This document shows, piece after piece, positions 10,977-20,873 of a stretch of DNA of 55,522 nucleotides (the stretch's first letter is position 1; each line of letters begins with the position of its first letter). A program made the translations under genes and the position numbers. The notes beneath the pieces are model-generated. The model was given only the letters and a program-made list of their open reading frames with translations. It did no database searches and had not been told where the DNA came from. The stretch covers positions 1,957,661-2,013,182 of the forward strand of contig SCFE01000009.1 in the NCBI GenBank assembly GCA_004352715.1, written 5' to 3'. This DNA comes from Hofstenia miamia. Taxonomy: Eukaryota; Xenacoelomorpha; Acoela.

Positions 10977-11784
10977 CTAAATTTAAAATTTAAACAAATA
11001 ATATGAATACAATGCATCAAAATATATTGCATTTGCACGCAATCGAACACGTAAAATATAAAACGAAACACTACTAAATAATCTATTTTTAAAAAATATT
11101 TTTAGTATAGCAATTTTCTAAATTTCGGAGCTGTTAATAGAATTTGGATCTAAAGGGTCAGAACGTAAGCATCAGGGAATAAGTTAATCTGAGAATCGTA
11201 AATTTTATGAAGTACAGGCATACAGTTAATTGTTCGAAAGTTCATGCTATGCACTGTACTGCAGAATTTTCAACGAGCCAACATTTTCAAGGTCCTCGTT
11301 TTGATTTGGGTATTTTCTTCTCAGCTCGGCTAGGCTCGGCTAGCAATACAAAACTTTTTAATTAGGCTCGTTTAGTTTATTAAAAAATTTGCGCTCCTTC
11401 AGGGTTTAATAGGGTCCAAATTATGAGACTAAGATGTTGCAATTTTGCTTGAAAATGGAACAGCAGAACGTTGTATGTCCATGCAATGTTCAAACTCGGC
11501 TCGATGACAAGTTTGCTGCACTATACTTATAAAATTAAGATCTCAACATTAACAAAATATATTTGAAAACTAAAAAGTTCATTTGTCAGGGTCACCTAAT
11601 TGGCAATATCGTAATGACTGGACCAATTTAGCATCTGGACAGGAGCTGTTTTTAAATATGGCTATGGTTTAGAAAGAACTCGGGCATGGATAAAATCGTG
11701 GATCAGCATTTATAATTCTAAACTGAAAATGTATACAAAGGTAGTAAAATGCAAAAATTTGCAAGCCAATAATAAATATTTTAC
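10977..11784. other. Cadherin intron, 808 bp
   Basis: Bounded by GT (11784-11783, minus strand) and AG (10978-10977). It contains a small GC-rich patch near 11330-11350 (CTCGGCTAGGCTCGGCTAG, an 8-10 bp tandem) and related GGCTCG words at 11363 and 11498, probably a scrap of a dispersed repeat. No other gene. Confidence 0.6.
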
Positions 11785-12013
11785 CGATGGTTTAAAGAAG
11801 CTTCTTCTGGTACGCGCAATGGATCAGGAAAAGTTTGAATTCTTGGACCAGCAACACCAATGAATACTGTTAAAAGAACTTCACGCCTGTTAGACGCAGA
11901 ATCTATTAATTCAATCGTATTATCGTAAGTCTGTCCTGTTATTAAATTAATTTGACCATCATATTTCACAACAACTTCAGCCACTTTTTTTCCAGCAATT
12001 ACAATCTGAGGGC
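11785..12013 (-). CDS. Cadherin exon 2 of 3 seen (EC-domain segment)
   Basis: A 229 bp minus-strand exon. The acceptor is GAATTCAG|GCCCTCAG at 12013 and the donor CATCG|GTAAAA at 11785. It begins with two bases that complete a Gly codon started by the exon at 13356 (phase 1) and ends with two bases of an Arg codon (phase 2), so it joins both neighbours in frame. The peptide runs through GKKVAEVVVKYDG and the hydrophobic strand REVLLTVFIGV to FPDPLRVPEEAS, where the next EC repeat starts. The calcium-binding linker expected near the strand end (consensus D-x-N-D-N-x-P) is replaced by GVAGPRIQTFP, so this inter-domain junction is non-canonical. Confidence 0.75.
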
Positions 12014-13355
12014 CTGAATTCTCGAATGAAAATATTGTAGATGTATCTAAATATTATCAATTCGATATCATTAGGAATATTCCTACAGGTTTCGTTTGTA
12101 AGACTACGGTTAAACTATGCGATTGATAGGAAGAGAAGTTACAAAATCAAGTCACATCGCAAATTATCTCGGGTGGCTAGACGTGCGATTCTACCAAACT
12201 GTGACAGATCACATAGTCTAACCGCAGAGTACGAAGAAAATCATAACAGAAATATTACAAAAAACTTTAAAATATAAAGAACTAATCCGAAAAATATGAT
12301 ATTAAAATACTTAAGAACAAATAAATTTGATAAAATATATAATTTAAATAATTAATTTTTTCAAAAATATTTTGAATTAAAAATTATGAAATGCATGCAT
12401 AACATCAGGATGTCTAACCCCAACCCTACTTTAAACATTTTTAACAATTCAACTTGAGCCGAAAATTAAATCTAATTCGTATGATGAAATGAAACTTTTG
12501 GATAATGATTGTGAATGCTGCTTGAAATCGGTATCTTTTACACATTAAAAAATAGCACAGGATCCGGTCCGGCTAAATCAGGTTAAAACCCGGTTAGATA
12601 ATTCAATATTTTGATTTTAATTGTATATTGATAACAATTATTGCGGTATTACAAAAATTAGAAATTGTGAGAAGGGTGCAAGATTCCTATTGTTGTAATT
12701 CTAGTCCTACTATCTACATTTTGCTATTCAAATTACGGAATTGGAATAACGAGCATAGTATTTAAAAAATACCAATTTTTTTGGGAAATGATGTATGGAT
12801 TTTCACATATTTAATTTCGCACTGTTGTTGCTAGACTATATTTCAAGTAGATAAAATTTTTTCATAAAGTTCCAAATTTCATATTCTAGTTCTTGTTTAT
12901 CAATATTAACTCCATATATTTTCCAAACTTTTTCTTCATAAAATTCATAAAACTTTACGGTAATTTTCATTAGGAATACTTTCTTAGAATACTTTTTTTT
13001 GATTCGATTATATTTAGAATACCAAATAGTGTTTATTTTGGCGGATTTACTCATTCTATTTGTTACTACGATCCGGGAGTACTATTTATTGACCAAATTG
13101 CAAACTTTGAATTTTCCCCATTATAAGAATGCTGCATAACAAACCTCAAATTCAAGGGACATAAAGGTAGAATAGCGCATAGGAACAGTATATACTTTTC
13201 TTTTTAATTTGAATATAAATATAAAAGTAATCTAATTTTTAAAGATCCGGTTAAAACCAGTTGAAAATCGGTTAACTTAAGAGGACATCCAGTTGAAGTA
13301 TATTGGGATTATGACGCACAGCACTATTAAAAATGTAATGGAAAAAGAAAATTAC
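12014..13355. other. Cadherin intron, ~1.34 kb
   Basis: Lies between two phase-matched exons. It holds an inverted-repeat element (separate entry). It also has two loosely similar GGATCCGG...GGTTAAAAC...CGGTTA tracts (about 12560-12600 and 13245-13280) and a CAGGATGTC/GGACATCC pair (12407 and 13283), which suggest an old transposon relic filling much of the intron. Without a clear target duplication I do not call its ends. Confidence 0.55.
12090..12240. repeat. ~150 bp inverted-repeat (hairpin) element in a cadherin intron
   Basis: TACGGTTAAACTATGCGAT near 12110 pairs with the reverse complement of the segment near 12210-12230, which reads TGCGGTTAGACTATGTGAT. TTCGT words lie at both outer edges. 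The arms are about 28 bp with a few mismatches and could form a hairpin. It starts about 80 bp from the acceptor of the exon at 11785-12013. A small MITE is the simplest reading. Confidence 0.6.
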
Positions 13356-13582
13356 CTTTAAATTCAAGGGTGTACCTCCTCTCGCTATCAGGAGTATTGT
13401 CTTCATCTGTGACTGTGAGGGTTATGATTTCCTGTCCTCTTTTAGCATCCGACGCCAGAGTAGCTCTTAGAGGTTGTGAGTTCAAAAAATTGGGAGCCTC
13501 GTCATTTACATCGCTAACAGTCAGGACGTAACGAACTTCGTCTTCAACTAAATTCCGCATAAACAAGACATCAGTTGAAGAT
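13356..13582 (-). CDS. Cadherin exon 1 of 3 seen (EC junction)
   Basis: Minus-strand exon with a donor AAAG|GTAATT at 13356 (phase 1, completing a Gly with the exon at 11785-12013). The acceptor is probably TTCTTAAG|ATC at 13582; AATTTAG|TTGAAG at 13547 is the alternative. The peptide has the end of one EC repeat (RYVLTVSDVNDEAPNF), where DVNDEAP matches the calcium-binding linker D-x-N-D-N-x-P. The next repeat follows, with ITLTVTDEDNTPDSERRYTL, the D-x-D site before a beta strand. This linker is near canonical, unlike the one in the next exon. Upstream exons would lie beyond 13.6 kb, past the retrotransposon, but I found none in the window. Confidence 0.8.
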
Positions 13583-13673
13583 CTTAAGAAATTGATCAAC
13601 AAGGTAGCAATACATTACAATCACATTTAAAAGCACGGAATTTATTAATTTTGAATTTTTTGCCACAAATACA

Positions 13674-13817
<144 letters not shown>

Positions 13818-16240
13818 GAAGGAAGATTCTACAAAGAACTAGATGCAGGAGGAAAGGCTACAGCTAGAGCAGGTGAGGATGCAGTAAGGTTCTGGGAGAA
13901 TATATGGGGAAGTGCGGGACCAGAGATAGAGAGTGTGCAGATGCAGAAGGAAGTCAGGCAAGAAGAAGAAGTAATCACAACTGCAAAGCTGAAGGAGGCT
14001 CTAAAGAAGATGAAGAATTGGAAGGCGCCAGGCAGAGATGAGAGACTAGCGTATTGGCTGAAGAAGTTCACAAGTGTTCATGAGAGACTAGCAGCAGCAT
14101 TGGAGGAGTGTGTGGTGAGTGGGTGTCCAGAGTGGATGGTAGTGGGGAGGACATTTCTGATACAGAAGGACCCAAAGAAAGGCAGTGAGGCAAGCAACTT
14201 CAGACCAATAACATGTCTGCCAACAACGTGGAAATTGCTAACTTCAGTGATTTCAAATAGGCTGGCATGTTACTTAGAACAGAATAGGTTGATACCAGAG
14301 GAGCAGAAGGGATGTAGGACGAAGACAAGAGGATGCAAAGATCAGTTGTTGATAGACCAGGCAGTGGTGGAGAATTGCAGAAGAAGGAAGACAAACTTGG
14401 CAATGGCATGGATAGACTACAGGAAGGCATATGACAGCATTTCACATNAGGACATTTCTGATACAGAAGGGCCCAAAGAAAGGCAGTGAGGCAAGCAACT
14501 TCAGACCAATAACATGTCTGCCAACAATGTGGAAATTGCTAACTTCAGTGATTTCAAATAGGCTGGCATGTTACTTAGAGCAGAATAGGTTGATACCAGA
14601 GGAGCAGAAGGGATGTAGGACGAAGACAAGAGGATGCAAAGATCAGTTGTTGATAGACCAGGCAGTGGTGGAGAATTGCAGAAGAAGGAAGACAAACTTT
14701 GCAATGGCATGGATAGACTACATGAAGTCATATGACAGCATATCACATAGGTGGACATTGAGGACTCTAAAGGCCAATGGAGTTTCACGGAAATGGGTTG
14801 AGTTTCTAGAGAGGGAGATGTGAAAGTGGCAGACTGAAATAGACGGGCACAGGTTGATGTTTAGGAGAGGCATTTTCCAGAGAGACAGATTAGCACCACT
14901 ACTGTTTTTAGTTAGCTTAATGCCTATCACAGAAAAGTTAAAGGAAACAGATATAGGGTATAAGTAGGAAAAGAATGATAGAGCACTGAGTCACCTGTGG
15001 TACATGGACGACCTGAAGATGTATGCTAGTTCAAGGAAGATGTTGCACAAGCAACTGGAAACATTGGAGAAGGCAAGCAGAGATTCAGGGTTAGAATTTG
15101 GATTAGGAAAGTGTGCGGCAGTGACAATGACTAGAGGTAAGTGTATGGATGACAATGGAAAGAGGGGTATAAGTACTTAGGAGTAATAGAGAGGGACAGA
15201 ACAGATCATGAGGAAATAAAGGAAGATACTAGCAGCTGAGGGAGCATTCAACTTAAATGGAGATGTTGATAGGTTGTACATTGCAATACATAAAGAAGAG
15301 AAAAGACTGCTAAGTGTGGAGGAAACTGTAGAAGCAGAAGCACCAGGGCTAAAGGAATACGTAGAAGCAAAACCTAAAGGGTCACTACTGGAGGTCACTA
15401 AGGAGTCAAGGAAGGTAAGAACTGGGAATGAAGGAAAGACAACATAACAGAGTAGGATGGAATTAGAGAGACAAACAAGGTATAGGCAAATGACAATGCA
15501 TGGAGAATACTGGAGGAACACAGAAAAGTGAGACAGAGGAGAAAGCAACAAGTGGCTAAAGAAGGCAGGACTGAAAAGAGAAACAGACGCACTGATAATG
15601 GCAGCGCAGGAGCAAGCAATAAGAACAAACCTGGTGGAGAAGCATATAGATAGAAGAATGGAAGTAAGTGATAAGTTAAGGCTATGTAAGAAAGAGTGTG
15701 AGACAGTAGGTCATCTGATAGCAGGGTGTGAGAAGTTGGCGCATAATGAATATAATTTCAGGCATTACAAGGTGGGACGAATGGTACACTGGAGCTTGAG
15801 CATGCCGCACGGATTAGAAGCAGGATACAAGTGGTATGAGCACAAGCCACAGGGTGTTATAGAAAATGAGAAGGTTAAGATACTGTGGGACTTCAACATC
15901 CAGACAACAAGGTAATAGAAGCACAGAGATCAGACATAGTAGTGGTAGACAAAGAGAAAAGCTTGGGAACAGTGATATACATTGCAGTACCAAAGGACAG
16001 GAATTTAGAAAGCAAGGAGAAAGAGAAGATAGACAAGTACATAGAGTTGGCAGAGGAAATAGGAAGGCTGTGGAAATTGAAGAAGGTTAAAGTAGTCCCG
16101 GTAGTTGTAGGAGAAACCAGGGGCAGTGAGTAAGAAGCATAAGAGATACTTGGAGGAGTTGGGAGTACTAAAGTGGTGATGGGCAGTAGCACAGAAGGCA
16201 GCATAGTTAGGTACAGCTAGAGTCCTGAGGAAGGCTCTCA
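13818..16240 (+). pseudogene. R4-like RT/endonuclease polyprotein, disrupted
   Basis: The frame is open from 13818 (FYKELDAGGKA) to 14447 and continues after the duplicated join to 14823, where an in-frame TGA follows LEREM. After it the same frame carries RRGIFQRDRLAPLLF (the R-G-x-x-Q-G-D-S-L-S-P-L-L-F motif, with G and S replaced), then another stop, then LWYMDDLKMYA with the catalytic YMDD. The RLE part needs at least one more frame change near 15900. The finger reads LRLCKKECETVGHLIAGC. Relative to the usual C-R-L-C...H-x4-C, the first Cys is Leu. An inactive copy. Confidence 0.85.
14148..14748. repeat. 300 bp direct duplicate joined by one 'n' (14448)
   Basis: 14148-14447 and 14449-14748 are the same RT segment with only a handful of substitutions, separated by a single 'n'. 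The second copy is shifted by 301 bases. Removing one copy with the n restores a single reading frame from 13818 through the YMDD box. This is best read as two overlapping contigs that were not merged. Confidence 0.9.
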
Positions 16241-16309
16241 GACTCCCTGGGAACTGGTGAGTTCCCCGAGCTGAGAGGGATACCAGCATGAAGCGGTGGG
16301 AAGAAATGA

Positions 16310-16339
16310 AATAATAATAATAATAATAATAATAATAAT
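16310..16339. repeat. (TAA)n, right flank of the R4-like element
   Basis: Ten TAA units follow the element's 3' end GAAGAAATGAA directly. Together with the left array this brackets the element. Confidence 0.97.
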
Positions 16340-16909
16340 CTTCTGAGTTCTTGGGGAATCAACATAATTAGTCAGAATTCAAACAAATAACAAACCACCA
16401 ATGCTAAAAAAAGCAATGTGTGTAGAATTATGGAGAGTTACACAGAATCTTTTCAATAAACTCCAACTACATGGTCATTTCGCAAATACAATATGTACAT
16501 AGAATATATAAAATAACATACAACACCTAATTTACATTTTGAAATGCAACTATTTGATTATTTCATTTCGTTTTTATTATTATTAACCATTTCGCAAGTA
16601 TCATATGTTCTGCAAATTGGCAAATTGAGAAAGGCCAGCATAATTTACTTATGATGCATTCATTTAGCCTCTAATAATTTGCAATACTTTGGTTTAATCA
16701 TTCCACACTCACACTCTAAGATATTATAAAAAAGGCATGGCATAAGTGAAAGTTTACAAATTCCTCACTTTCATCCCGGCGATTGATGACCTTTCATAAG
16801 TTTGGGTTGTTTATGGTATTAAGTAAGATTTTAGTTAAATTCACGCGATTGTACTATCTGTTTATGAAGAATGGTTTAACTCTTTAAAATTAGAAAGGTG
16901 TCTTTCTAC
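16340..16909. other. Non-coding AT-rich spacer
   Basis: No gene or repeat boundary seen. Confidence 0.6.
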
Positions 16910-17557
16910 TACCGTAAACCGGGGATACTTTGAACAATTTTAAACTCTCAACGATAATTATTTCATTCAACAGCAATTTATAAGAAAAACAAGTACGTGC
17001 TGTTTTCCTGTCCGGTAGATAAGTTAAACTTTTTAAAGCCTACATCTATTCATTAAATGAAATAATTAACATATCGTTGCACATTGCCTGGGACGATTTT
17101 AAAGAAACATTTAGTTTAACATCGCTAAAATTTAATATTAAGCAACAAAAACTGACGGGGCAACTTTGAACCCTTTTCAAAGCAACCCCAGGGTCATTGA
17201 TTTACGAGAAAAGTTTCATTATATTGAGTTTTTGCTTGTTCAACAATATTAAGACTTTCTAAATAAATTTTTTCTGTCAGACTATATTGTGATCTCAAAA
17301 CTAGTACAGATTAATCACCAAAAATCAATAAGTTATGTAGGTACACTCCACATAAAAGTTTGCACCGCTCACTTTCCACGAAAAAAATTCGTCATTTTGA
17401 AAGTGTTCGCCAAATTTAAACAGACAGCATATTTAAATAAATCATCATTAAACGATTCTTCATGCAGTGGTAAGAAATGAACAGCCACGGGAAATAAATT
17501 GAAAGTTTGTTTAGGGTAACCTAACCGCATAGTTCAAAATAGCCCCGGTTTACGGTA
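16910..17557. mobile_element. 648 bp MITE with CCGTAAACCGGGG termini and TA duplication
   Basis: The left end reads TA|CCGTAAACCGGGGATAC and the right end is its inverse, CCCCGGTTTACGG|TA. After the GGGG run both arms continue with an (A/T)CTTTGAAC-type word. TA on both sides suggests Tc1/mariner mobilisation. Near 17155-17195 is an internal GGGGCAACTTTGAACCC followed by a near-inverse copy, echoing the terminal motif. No transposase. The 63-codon ORF at 17289-17480 is unrecognised. Confidence 0.8.
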
Positions 17558-18783
17558 CATGTTACTATATATCGTTCTTAAAGGAAAATTCACGCTTTCT
17601 TAAGTAGTTTTCAAATTTTTTAAGTCGAAGAACCTCAACTATTATTCAATAATTATATGTTGTAAACTACAGTGTACATTTAAATATAAATAAATATTTT
17701 TAGTTCAGATTATTAATTAACACACTAAAAGCCAAAAGGCATAGCATCTGAGGGGAACCTCCTTCTTTGATGGAAGTTCTTCACTCTTAAGTTCAATGAA
17801 ATCAGTAATTTTTTATTCATATATTCGTTGTCAGCTTCATAACAATCAGTAATGCGTTTTTTGTCCTTAGCACATGGTGGATAACAAGCATGCAAATAAA
17901 CTTTTCAACCTGCAGTTTACAATGTTTGCCCATATTTAGTTTTTCATTATTAACCAAGGTTAAAATAGAAAGCATTTTTGCTCCCGCTTAGAATTAAAAG
18001 AATATCTTTCATTCCAAACACATAATCTTTTAATATATGACTCAATGCGATTTTATGGTATTATTCGCTAACGCAGATGTATTCCTACGTTGGCAAGGTT
18101 CCTCTGTGGCAATGATCTCGGAAAGCATAATGCAAAAATAAATAAACTCCACTTCTAAAAACCAATTTCATTATGGGTTCTTACGACATTGCCAATTGTG
18201 GTGATTTGTTGAGTAAAAAGTTCTAAACTATAGACACACACTTTAGCATGTCAGTTTTCTTGCCGATTTTCACTAAAATGTGCATTTTAATTTTCGATTT
18301 GTATTATTGCATGAAATGCAATAAGAGAAAGCCGATTTCTGCTGAGCTTAGATCCAAGCAATGAATTAAAGGAAATTTAATGCGCGAAATAGGAAATGCC
18401 CATTTACCTGATTAACTTTCATATTACTTTAAGAAATTTGCTAACATTTAAGCAAGCCAAATATTGGCAACGCATAAGTCAAGGTTTAAAAATGCAGCGC
18501 ATACTATTGTTTTAATGCATATTAGTAATCAAATCCATTCCGTGATTTCAAACAATTTCATATTTTAAAGAAACATTGAGTAATAAATTCGGGAATAAGT
18601 TTGAAATCGTTTTGTTTTGTTAGTAACTGGTATGCATGGAACTATATCCAGGCGACAGCTTGTCTATTCCAACGAATATAACTTGAATATAATAGTTGGA
18701 TTAATTATCCAATCAAATTAATGCTCCGCTCATTTAACACTTTCTTCAAGTTAATTTTTTAACTGCGCAAAGGAAGTCGCCTG
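17558..18783. other. Non-coding sequence upstream of the receptor exon
   Basis: AT-rich, without recognised coding sequence. GAGGGGAACCT near 17750 and AGGTTCCTCTG near 18097 form a weak inverted pair about 350 bp apart, possibly a decayed element. The promoter of the receptor gene could lie here, but I see no defined TATA or initiator that I would defend. Confidence 0.4.
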
Positions 18784-19068
18784 ATGGAGACGAATGATAC
18801 CAAGACTTTTCAGACCACAGATTTAGCATCTGATCTCTATAATGCATTTGTTTTAATCGTTTGTTCTTTCTCGTGCTTTGTGGGAACATTAGGTAATACA
18901 TGGGTATTGCTGAAGATTGTTAGTGAAAAATCACTGAGAAACATGCGATTCTTTTTGGTATCGCAACAAGCTGCTGTTGATCTCTGCATATGCCTATTAT
19001 TAGCAGGTACCTTTTTGTTATTAGCTACCATTAGCAAATTTGAATGCAAATTTCAAACAAAAATGTGA
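18784..19068 (+). CDS. First exon of a rhodopsin-type 7TM receptor
   Basis: Met at 18784 is preceded by an in-frame TAA at 18760, favouring this start. A short N terminus carries a possible N-glycosylation site (N4-D-T). Residues about 19-46 form TM1 with the hallmark GN pair (G37-N38, in VGTLGNTWVLL). A basic loop (SEKSLRN) follows. Residues 54-80 form TM2 with the conserved Asp (AAVDL, D66). These are the class A GPCR signatures of TM1 and TM2. The coding exon may end at 19006 (AG|GTACCT, phase 1) or run further; the frame stops at 19069. TM3-TM7 were not found, and an (AT)n gap lies 140 bp downstream. The ligand is unknown. Confidence 0.7.
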   Translation: METNDTKTFQTTDLASDLYNAFVLIVCSFSCFVGTLGNTWVLLKIVSEKSLRNMRFFLVSQQAAVDLCICLLLAGTFLLLATISKFECKFQTKM

Positions 19069-19580
19069 TTTGATAATACTCTCAAGTACAGGAAACGCTT
19101 ATGCTATTCACTATATCCACTGCTAAGAACAGTCTTAATTTAATAGCCACTTTCAATGTGCTTATATATATATATATATTATTACATACATACATGTATA
19201 TATACTANNNNNNNNNNNNNNNNNNNNNNNNNNNNNNNNNNNNNNNNNNNNNNNNNNNNNNNNNNNNNNNNNNNNNNNNNNNNNNNNNNNNNNNNNNNNN
19301 NNNNNNNNNNNNNNNNNNNNNNNNNNNNNNNNNNNNNNNNNNNNNNNNNNNNNNNNNNNNNNNNNNNNNNNNNNNNNNNNNNNNNNNNNNNNNNNNNNNN
19401 NNNNNNNNNNNNNNNNNNNNNNNNNNNNNNNNNNNNNNNNNNNNNNNNNATATATATATATTTCGTCCGATATCGTTTCTCAAGCTTTTGTGCAATTAAC
19501 TTCTACATAAATAATAAAAAAACATACAACAAGTTAAAAAGAATTGCACTGGAATAATTGACGTTTTGTTTTCGATATAG
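19069..19580. other. Receptor intron/spacer with (AT)n and a 242 N gap
   Basis: An (AT)n tract from about 19164 leads into undetermined bases 19208-19449, then (AT)n again. Tyr/Ile-rich frames here are microsatellite translations. The gap probably reflects a long AT array. Confidence 0.85.
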
Positions 19581-19646
19581 ATGAATTACAACGAATGGCT
19601 GAAGATTTATATGAAGAAGTAATGAAATTGGAACACAATCACTTAC
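19581..19646 (+). CDS. Candidate 66 bp internal exon, charged helix
   Basis: Between TTTTCGATATAG (acceptor) and AC|GTATTT (weak donor) there is an open stretch, ELQRMAEDLYEEVMKLE and onward, that looks like an amphipathic coiled-coil helix, unlike its AT-rich surroundings. It is not obviously part of the 7TM receptor upstream. I do not recognise the protein. The stop lies only 10 codons past the proposed donor, so splicing would be required. Chance is a real alternative. Confidence 0.25.
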
Positions 19647-19689
19647 GTATTTCGGAAAAGGCTTATATTTGAACCGAATGAATTGAAGG

Positions 19690-20040
19690 TAAAAACTAAG
19701 GATTAACTGAACCGGGATCCGGCCCAGAAACCAAAGCGCAGGACAGAACCGGGAGCAATTCTTCAATTTCAACCAGGACCATTTTGATTATTAAATACAA
19801 TTATACTTGCTATGCTAAAATATGTATGTGATATCTCCATTCAGTATTCAATTTGATTAATTTAGCGTAATTTTAGCAAATTTAATTTCAGTACACGGAC
19901 CAGAAGTAATTGTACGAGACCTGTAGGAGCAGCACGGAGACCAAATTTCATGAGATTGATTCTGGACTGAACTGAGACATTGAATACGGGTGGGATCCTA
20001 CAGGACCAGGGTAGAAAATGTCTGGTACCGCAGGTCTCCA
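19690..20040. repeat. GC-richer repeat-like patch
   Basis: Two blocks (about 19705-19790 and 19895-20040) are richer in G+C and contain ACCGGGATCCGGCCC, GGACAGAACCGGGAG, TACAGGACCAGGG and TACCGCAGGTCTCC. ATCCGG/ACCGG words also occur in a cadherin intron near 12560. They look like scraps of a dispersed element, but I cannot define ends. Confidence 0.35.
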
Positions 20041-20873
20041 CTAACAACTTTTCTTTTCCAAATCCTTTTTTACATCAACCACGTGACAAAAACTTTCTCC
20101 TTCCTTTTGTTTTGGAGAGAAAAGAAAATGTTATTCTGGATAAATCTATATATTTGTCTCAATTGAAAATTTAACCTCTATCTTTTGTACTTGGCCTATA
20201 AGCAGCAACGCATTCATTTGGAAAATTATTTATGATATTAGAGATTAAACCTCATTATACATGTATTTCTGTAATTTGCATTCATGCTCAAATCCAATTT
20301 CCTTTTTGATAAACTGGTCAATTTTGATATGAATTGTCAATGAAAAACGAGAATTGTTTGTTGGAAGACATTCAATTGGCTGTCAATGTCAATTTTACAA
20401 ATTCATCGAATTTATTCTTGCTCGTTGAAATTTAATTGAGCCCAATTAATTTTATTGGTAATGCATACTAAGCGATGATCATATCGTTGTCGGCCCAGGC
20501 TTTGAATGCTTTCCCTTATGATGTGATAAATACCAAATCTAAGCGTGTCAGTTCTGCTATTCACTTTTATCTTGGTCTTGGTCTTCATTCATCATTGAAA
20601 AATTTTCAAGATTTAAAGTCAATGAACTGCCGCATTTCTATATTAGTTGTTAACACCTTTTTTTCAAGCGAAAAATAAAATATAGTTTCATTTATCTATT
20701 TGTTGAGAAAATATAATGTTGGAATTAAGCCGTTAAAATTCTTACTGCAAATTAATTTTGGAAAAACATTTGTTCTCTGTAATAAGCAAAATTTACAATA
20801 TTATAAGGACAGAAATTATACTAAAATGTGCTGCTGTAGGTTGTCAAGCGGCAAAGTTAGAAAATCCCATTAA
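20041..20873. other. Non-coding AT-rich spacer
   Basis: A 67-codon plus-strand ORF (20475-20678) has no recognisable domain. Nothing else stands out. Confidence 0.5.

Larger units (their letters stand above)
13818..16309 (+). mobile_element. R4/Dong-like non-LTR retrotransposon, 5'-truncated, in (TAA)n
   Basis: One plus-strand polyprotein can be followed. Reverse transcriptase motifs come first (KNWKAPG, FRPITCLPT, AWIDYRKAYDS, YMDD at 15001-15012), then a Cys/His finger near 15685, then a restriction-like endonuclease (LWDFNIQTTR, RSDIVVVDK), then a C-terminal LRKALRLPG word just before the 3' end. The order RT, finger, RLE at the C terminus is that of the R2/R4/NeSL group. Insertion into TAA repeats is documented for Dong of the R4 clade (Bombyx mori). 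(TAA)n lies on both sides here. The element starts inside the RT region, as expected of 5' truncation. It is on the strand opposite to the cadherin exons. Confidence 0.85.

Noticed and set aside
12041-12277. 78-codon plus-strand frame near the cadherin exons
   Set aside because: It translates the intronic hairpin element and lies on the strand opposite to the gene.
14200-16289. Long minus-strand frames opposite the R4-like element
   Set aside because: Ser/Leu-rich shadows of the purine-rich coding strand; all recognisable motifs are on the plus strand.
19101-19557. Tyr/Ile-rich frames here and at 7056-7262, 37352-37902, 44683-45253 and 45938-46219
   Set aside because: Translations of (AT)n microsatellites and N gaps. 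Only the short segment 46000-46067 was kept, for its splice sites.
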